This document shows, piece by piece, positions 58,943 through 64,000 of a stretch of DNA of 64,000 nucleotides. The stretch covers positions 992,001 through 1,056,000 of the forward strand of contig NZ_CP009288.1 in NCBI RefSeq assembly GCF_000756615.1. Reading direction: 5' to 3'. The notes beneath the pieces were generated by a model, which saw nothing but the letters and a program-made list of their open reading frames with translations, had not been told where the DNA came from and ran no database searches. The stretch is from Paenibacillus durus (GTDB lineage: Bacteria > Bacillota > Bacilli > Paenibacillales > Paenibacillaceae). How positions within the stretch are numbered: position 1 is the first letter of the stretch; every line of letters begins with the position of its first letter. Position numbers and translations under genes: made by a program.

Positions 58943-59908
58943 ATGAGTACAGAATTACTGTTAAAAGCTGATTCAAGATTGAACTTTAGCGTGAATACGC
59001 AGATTAAAGAACAATTGAAATGGCTAATCGGGCTTGGCCGGATTATTCCGGGCGACATGCTTCCATCCGCGAATCAAATGGCCGATTTATTGGGGTTGAA
59101 TAGGAATACAGTGAATTTAGTTTACACGCAATTGCGCGATGAAGGTTTGTTATCCATGCATAAAGGCCGGGGCACACAGGTCTTGGATAACGCCAAAGTC
59201 GATGAGCTGAGAAAGAGCCGCGAAACGATGCAGCAGCTTGCGATGAAGACGATTGAACAGGCGGACGCGCAGCGAATCCCTCTGGCAGATATTTTTATCG
59301 CCGGATTGGCCTATGTTCTGCTGAATGATGCGGATGTATCCGAACGCATGCGGATCGCGTTCATTGAATGCAAAGAGCATGATCATCTCTTTTACCGCAA
59401 AGAAATCGAACGAATTACACACGCTGAAGTCACAACCGTCTTTTTGGAGGACCTTGCATCAACGGAAAGCTCGATAACGGATGCACTTGAACAATCGGAT
59501 GTGATCATCACCACTTTGAATCATGCCGATGAGGTTAAAAAATTGTTTTCTCCATATAAGAAAATCATTCATGTGATAGGCGCAACGATCGAAATGCCCT
59601 TGTTATTAGAGATTTCCAAGCTGAAGTCCGGAAGTAAGGTAAGTTTTGTATGTCTCGGAAAGGCAGGCGGACAATGGATGGCTCGCAATATTCACGACGC
59701 TGGCATTACACAAATCGAATCCCAAGCAATCGGCATTGATCATCGCGATCAATTGCTTAAAACCATCGAATATTCGGACAAGGTTTACGCATCTGCCGCC
59801 GTATTTAAGGAACTAAAATCACTGGCTCCCGATAAAGTGGAAATGTATCCAATGGTGTTGGAAAAAAGCAGTGAAAACATACTGACAGAAATCTCTGAAA
59901 AAGAATGA
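58943..59908 (+). CDS. GntR-family regulator
   Basis: 321 residues. Winged helix with MLPSANQMADLLGLNRNTVN and 'MHKGRGTQVL', then a C-terminal domain of about 210 residues with Rossmann-like alternation (VSFVCLGKAGGQWMARNIHD) that is not a PLP aminotransferase domain. It begins after AACGGAGAATC. Probably autoregulates and controls the HPP gene; ligand unknown. Confidence 0.85.
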   Translation: MSTELLLKADSRLNFSVNTQIKEQLKWLIGLGRIIPGDMLPSANQMADLLGLNRNTVNLVYTQLRDEGLLSMHKGRGTQVLDNAKVDELRKSRETMQQLAMKTIEQADAQRIPLADIFIAGLAYVLLNDADVSERMRIAFIECKEHDHLFYRKEIERITHAEVTTVFLEDLASTESSITDALEQSDVIITTLNHADEVKKLFSPYKKIIHVIGATIEMPLLLEISKLKSGSKVSFVCLGKAGGQWMARNIHDAGITQIESQAIGIDHRDQLLKTIEYSDKVYASAAVFKELKSLAPDKVEMYPMVLEKSSENILTEISEKE

Positions 59909-59982
59909 AGTTGATCGAAGCGCACCCTGCGTTCGTCAAGGACGGCGCAGCCGTTTCTTCTTAGCCGACTAAACATGTACTA

Positions 59983-60056
59983 GATGCACCTCCAAGAATG
60001 GACGTTGGAATAACCGCCTTGGTTTATCCGATGGAGTTCTTGCGGGTGCATTTTTC
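59983..60056 (+). terminator. Terminator after GntR gene
   Basis: ATGCACC..CAAGAA pairs with TTCTTG..GGTGCAT, followed by TTTTTCTTTT. The remaining spacer to 60192 shows no gene. Confidence 0.65.
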
Positions 60057-60192
60057 TTTTCTTTAAGCGGGTATGAGCTAAATGAACAAATAGATCGGAC
60101 CTTACAGAAAAGCGAGAAGCACCAAATATACGTTAAAGTTAATTCATCAACAGGAATTCAAAATACGAATTTCGAGAATGGGAGGGATTATC

Positions 60193-60629
60193 GTGAAAAC
60201 ATTGGTGCTTGTCGCTCATCCTAATTTGGACAAATCCCGAGTGAACAAGACTTGGTTGGAGGAAGTAAAAAAGGTTCCGGATCAGATCACCGTGCATGAT
60301 TTATACGCTTCTTATCCGGATTGGCGGATTGATGTGCAAAAAGAACAAGAACTCGCCATGAAGCATGATCGGATCATTTTCCAATTTCCGTTCTATTGGT
60401 ATAGTTCACCTCCGCTGCTAAAGAAGTGGTTGGATGATGTCCTGACTTACGGCTGGGGCTATACGTCGAAAGGAGGAAAGCTGCGAGCAATTTAATCGGA
60501 ACTGAATTGTTGATGCCGTTCACGATCTTTGATACGGATGATAAAAGCGAGGAAGATTTAGTTTCGAGCGCTCGTTAATATGCAGAATTTCTGCTTGCTG
60601 ATGAGATTACCAGGTTTCCAAGTAGATAA
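60193..60629 (+). pseudogene. NAD(P)H oxidoreductase (KefG/MdaB-like), internally deleted
   Basis: From GTG 60193 (GGAGGG upstream) the frame encodes the flavodoxin-like start LVLVAHPNLDKSRVNKTWLE, 'FQFPFYWYSSPPLLKKWLDD' and YGWGYTSKGGKLRA, then stops at 60495. The family's later part appears in another frame (NLIGTELLMPFTIFD, then YAEFLLADEITRF), missing about 50 residues in between. The lesion is an internal deletion with frameshift. Confidence 0.75.
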
Positions 60630-60643
60630 TGTACAACAAAAAA

Positions 60644-61465
60644 TAAAACAAAAGGATGGGATTCAATATGACTAATCAGAAAGTTTGGTTCATTACCGGG
60701 GCGGCAAGAGGCATTGGTTTGGAAATTCTCAAGGCTGTGTTGGAAACCGGGGATAACGTAGTTGCGACAGTCCGGAAATCGGCAGACTCTTTAGCCGATC
60801 AATTAGGAAACCCGGAGAATCTTCAAGTTGTTCTGCTGGATATTACCGATGAGCAACAGGCGGTTGAGGCTGCGAATCAAGCCATTGAGAAGTTTGGCAA
60901 AATTGATGTCCTTGTGAATAATGCAGGATATGGGCTTCTGAGTGCGGTTGAAGAAGCCACTGCGGATGAGGTGCGGAACAACTTCGAAACGAACGTCTTC
61001 GGCTTGTTGAATGTGACCCGGGCGGTCCTGCCTCACATGCGTCACAAGCGTTCCGGACACATCATCAATATCTCGTCCGTTGGAGGATTGAGCGGATATA
61101 TCGGATGGGGCGTATACGGTTCAACCAAGTTCGCCGTTGAAGGATTGACGGAGGCCCTTGCGTTGGAATTGGCTCCGCTTGGAATTCATGCAACCGTAGT
61201 AGCCCCGGGCTTCTTCCGTACGGAATTTCTGGATACTTCGTCGCTGACGCGGTCAGGTAACATCATTCCGGATTATGAGGAAACGGTGGGAGAAATAAGA
61301 AAAATTGCGACCCAGGCAAATAAGAAACAGCCGGGCGATCCCGTCAAGTTGGCCAAGGCAATCGTGCAGGTCGCAAACGCGGAGAAGCCGCCGGTCCACT
61401 TGCCACTTGGCAAGGATTCGCTGCAAAGATACCGGGAAAAGACGGCAAATTTTGAAAAGGATATT
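60644..61465 (+). repeat. Tandem repeat unit, left copy
   Basis: This 822-base stretch matches 63179-64000, with an offset of 2535 bases and only a few changes (for example GTTGAG versus GTTTCG in the segment after CAACAGGCG). The right copy runs out of the window, so the repeat may be longer. Confidence 0.95.
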
Positions 61466-61513
61466 GAAGCTTGGCATGACGTGATTACAGGCACTGATCA
61501 TGATGATGTCTAA
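60668..61513 (+). CDS. SDR-family oxidoreductase
   Basis: 281 residues from ATG 60668 (AAAAGGATGG upstream). Motifs: ITGAARGIGLEI, NNAGYG (DVLVNNAGYGLLS), catalytic Ser and Tyr-x-x-x-Lys (ISSVGGLSG, VYGSTKFAVEG), and VAPGFFRTEF. It resembles the SDR group often found next to MdaB/KefG-like oxidoreductases. An almost identical copy starts at 63203. Confidence 0.9.
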   Translation: MTNQKVWFITGAARGIGLEILKAVLETGDNVVATVRKSADSLADQLGNPENLQVVLLDITDEQQAVEAANQAIEKFGKIDVLVNNAGYGLLSAVEEATADEVRNNFETNVFGLLNVTRAVLPHMRHKRSGHIINISSVGGLSGYIGWGVYGSTKFAVEGLTEALALELAPLGIHATVVAPGFFRTEFLDTSSLTRSGNIIPDYEETVGEIRKIATQANKKQPGDPVKLAKAIVQVANAEKPPVHLPLGKDSLQRYREKTANFEKDIEAWHDVITGTDHDDV

Positions 61514-61639
61514 TTCGTAGGACAAAAACTGGCGCTGCCGCTGGCGGCCGTTTCTAAACTAAGGTATTTGTTCGGGTAGATTTCGCAGTCTTCGGATCGG
61601 AAATATCAAAATAACTATCATTTTAAGGAGGAATTTCTG

Positions 61640-63100
61640 ATGATTTCAGCATTATTAAATTCAAAAAAGGTACCCGTTTATAAAACTTATATTAATGGAG
61701 AATGGAAAGAAAGCAAATCGGGTCAGACCCTTGACATCTACTCGCCCTATTCTCGTGACGTAATCGGTAAAGTGCAGGCTGTTACGGAAGAAGAGGTGAA
61801 TGAAGCTATTTATTTCGCACACGAGGCACAGAAAAGCTGGAGAGAAGTTTCGCTTCAAGAGCGCGCAAAATATTTATACAAGTGGGCAGATGAATTAGTC
61901 AACATGCAGGATGAAATTGCTGAAATTATTATGAAAGAAGTCGGCAAAAGCCTAAAGGATTCGGGGAACGAAGTATTACGCACAGCGGATTTCATTCGTT
62001 ACACAATTGAAGAAGCGCTTCATATGCACGGAGAAAGCATGAAGGGAGACAGCTTTCCGGGTGGTTCAAAATCTAAATTAGCGATTATTGAACGTGTTCC
62101 ACTAGGAGTAATATTGGCCATTCCTCCATTCAACTACCCAGTAAACTTGGCTGCGGCAAAAGTAGCTCCAGCATTAATGGCAGGAAACGCTGTTATTTTC
62201 AAACCTGCTACACAAGGGGCGATTAGCGGTATTAAAATGATCGAAGCTCTTCATAAGGCAGAACTTCCAAAAGGTCTTATTCATATCATGACAGGCCGGG
62301 GTTCCGTCATTGGTGATTACCTAGTTGAGCATAAAGGAATTAACATGATTTCCTTTACAGGCGGAACCAACACAGGAACTCGTTTGGCGAAAAAAGCAGG
62401 AATGATTCCACTTGTCCTTGAGTTGGGCGGAAAAGATCCTGGTATTGTGCGTGAAGATGCGGATTTGCAGGAAGCAGCCAAACATATCATCAGCGGTGCA
62501 TTTTCATATTCGGGCCAACGCTGTACAGCAATTAAGCGTGTACTGGTACATGAAAACGTGGCGGACGAGCTTGTCAGAATTTTAAAAGAGGAAGTAGAAA
62601 AATTGTCTGTAGGCTCTCCGGAGGACGGCAGTACAGTCGTTCCATTGATTGATGATCAATCTGCTGATTTTGTTCAAGCTTTAATTGACGATGCGCTAGA
62701 AAAAGGTGCTGCAGTTGTAATAGGGAACAAGCGTGAGCATAATCTAATTTACCCTACGCTGCTTGATTATGTTACAGGTGAAATGCGCGTAGCTTGGGAA
62801 GAGCCATTTGGACCTGTACTGCCGATTATCCGTGTATCATCTGATGAAGAAGCAATCCAAATTGCAAATGAATCCGAATTTGGTCTGCAAGCCAGTATCT
62901 TTACAAAAGACATTAATAAAGCATTTGCGATTGCAGGTAAAATTGAAACAGGTTCCGTTCAAATTAATGGACGTACAGAACGCGGTCCGGATCATTTCCC
63001 CTTTATCGGTGTGAAAGGGTCTGGTATGGGGGCACAAGGAATCCGTAAGAGCCTTGAGTCGATGACACGTGAAAAAGTGACAGTTTTAAACCTGTACTAA
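61640..63100 (+). CDS. gapN: NADP-dependent non-phosphorylating glyceraldehyde-3-phosphate dehydrogenase
   Basis: 486 residues after AAGGAGG. Aldehyde dehydrogenase superfamily: Asn in IPPFNYPVNLAAAKVAPAL, FTGGTNTGTRLAKKAG, catalytic Glu in LVLELGGKDPGIV and Cys in YSGQRCTAIKRV. The segments 'IIERVPLGVILAIPPFNYP' and 'RTERGPDHFPFIGVKGSGMG' are characteristic of GapN, which oxidises glyceraldehyde 3-phosphate to 3-phosphoglycerate, making NADPH. It is flanked by two copies of the SDR gene. Confidence 0.9.
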   Translation: MISALLNSKKVPVYKTYINGEWKESKSGQTLDIYSPYSRDVIGKVQAVTEEEVNEAIYFAHEAQKSWREVSLQERAKYLYKWADELVNMQDEIAEIIMKEVGKSLKDSGNEVLRTADFIRYTIEEALHMHGESMKGDSFPGGSKSKLAIIERVPLGVILAIPPFNYPVNLAAAKVAPALMAGNAVIFKPATQGAISGIKMIEALHKAELPKGLIHIMTGRGSVIGDYLVEHKGINMISFTGGTNTGTRLAKKAGMIPLVLELGGKDPGIVREDADLQEAAKHIISGAFSYSGQRCTAIKRVLVHENVADELVRILKEEVEKLSVGSPEDGSTVVPLIDDQSADFVQALIDDALEKGAAVVIGNKREHNLIYPTLLDYVTGEMRVAWEEPFGPVLPIIRVSSDEEAIQIANESEFGLQASIFTKDINKAFAIAGKIETGSVQINGRTERGPDHFPFIGVKGSGMGAQGIRKSLESMTREKVTVLNLY

Positions 63101-63202
63101 GGCATGCAGAGGAGGGATCTATCGTTTTTGCAGTTGAAACTGTGGCGGACGATCCAACTCATCAATATCCGTAAGCAATAAAACAAAAGGATGGGATTTA
63201 AT

Positions 63203-64000
63203 ATGACTAATCAGAAAGTTTGGTTCATTACCGGGGCGGCAAGAGGCATTGGTTTGGAAATTCTCAAGGCTGTGTTGGAAACCGGGGATAACGTAGTTGC
63301 GACAGTCCGGAAATCGGCAGACTCTTTAGCCGATCAATTAGGAAACCCGGAGAATCTTCAAGTTGTTCTGCTGGATATTACCGATGAGCAACAGGCGGTT
63401 TCGGCTGCGAATCAAGCCATTGAGAAGTTTGGCAAAATTGATGTCCTTGTGAATAATGCAGGATATGGGCTTCTGAGTGCGGTTGAAGAAGCCACTGCGG
63501 ATGAGGTGCGGAACAACTTCGAAACGAACGTCTTCGGCTTGTTGAATGTGACCCGGGCGGTCCTGCCTCACATGCGTCACAAGCGTTCCGGACACATCAT
63601 CAATATCTCGTCCGTTGGAGGATTGAGCGGATATATCGGATGGGGCGTATACGGTTCAACCAAGTTCGCCGTTGAAGGATTGACGGAGGCCCTTGCGTTG
63701 GAATTGGCTCCGCTTGGAATTCATGCAACCGTAGTAGCCCCGGGCTTCTTCCGTACGGAATTTCTGGATACTTCGTCGCTGACGCGGTCAGGTAACATCA
63801 TTCCGGATTATGAGGAAACGGTGGGAGAAATAAGAAAAATTGCGACCCAGGCAAATAAGAAACAGCCGGGCGATCCCGTCAAGTTGGCCAAGGCAATCGT
63901 GCAGGTCGCAAACGCGGAGAAGCCGCCGGTCCACTTGCCACTTGGCAAGGATTCGCTGCAAAGATACCGGGAAAAGACGGCAAATTTTGAAAAGGATATT
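63203..64000 (+). CDS. SDR-family oxidoreductase, second copy (partial)
   Basis: Starts at ATG 63203 with the same AAAAGGATGG site as the first copy and remains open to the window end. The product is the same as 60668-61513 except for very few residues (EAANQA versus SAANQA near residue 65). All SDR motifs are kept. The end of the gene is beyond the window. Confidence 0.9.
   Translation, partial: MTNQKVWFITGAARGIGLEILKAVLETGDNVVATVRKSADSLADQLGNPENLQVVLLDITDEQQAVSAANQAIEKFGKIDVLVNNAGYGLLSAVEEATADEVRNNFETNVFGLLNVTRAVLPHMRHKRSGHIINISSVGGLSGYIGWGVYGSTKFAVEGLTEALALELAPLGIHATVVAPGFFRTEFLDTSSLTRSGNIIPDYEETVGEIRKIATQANKKQPGDPVKLAKAIVQVANAEKPPVHLPLGKDSLQRYREKTANFEKDI

Noticed and set aside
1..64000. 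CRISPR array or tRNA genes
   Set aside because: No regularly spaced short repeats were seen and no cloverleaf with a T-loop GTTCRANNC pattern was found by eye.

Overview
The window looks like an accessory region of a low-to-moderate GC Firmicute, most probably Paenibacillus. The signs are strong AGGAGG ribosome binding sites, frequent TTG and GTG starts, a GapN-type aldehyde dehydrogenase, and the phage, IS and regulator families present. No tRNA, rRNA or CRISPR array was seen. All family assignments come from reading the sequence; no searches were run.

Layout. 0-3.7 kb is part of a prophage head module (scaffold, major capsid, connector and closure proteins, an Ig-like structural protein). 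3.7-7.2 kb holds a large serine recombinase and a convergent small gene broken by an IS3 element with a 3-bp target duplication. 7.4-15.2 kb is the first spike-effector island, on the minus strand: toxinless VgrG, pentapeptide protein, accessory protein, DcrB/DUF1795-like protein, DUF4280 PAAR-like tip, VgrG with an EndoU-like RNase end, and immunity protein. 15.6-20.7 kb holds a transglutaminase-like gene, a broken GNAT gene, a divergent pair that could be a defence system, a Nudix hydrolase, an IS200/IS605 right-end remnant and a recombinase fragment. 20.8-43.6 kb is the second island. Its intact operon runs leftwards from 43.6 kb: DcrB-like, toxinless VgrG, fused pentapeptide protein, DUF4280, VgrG-toxin, immunity. 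It is followed by a partial duplicate operon whose VgrG is split by a transposon, then by a 5'-truncated VgrG-deaminase cassette and a methyltransferase-like orphan cassette, each with its immunity gene. 44-64 kb is mostly ordinary metabolism and regulation: SDRs, AraC/MarR/GntR/WYL regulators, an aldose dehydrogenase, exporters and GapN, with a TnpB element inside a drug exporter and a tandem duplication at the right edge.

The most interesting content is the VgrG/DUF4280/DcrB/pentapeptide system. The parts resemble the spike, tip, loading chaperone and fused effector of a contractile injection system, but no sheath, tube, baseplate or ATPase gene is in the window. Toxin ends look interchangeable. 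Four of the five cassettes have a common AEGT seam at the start of the variable toxin domain, and all five are followed, after the immunity gene, by one of two conserved 3' elements that end in a terminator. This suggests a store of toxin-immunity cassettes exchanged by homologous recombination, comparable in logic to CdiA-CT and Rhs orphan modules but built on a Gram-positive VgrG scaffold.
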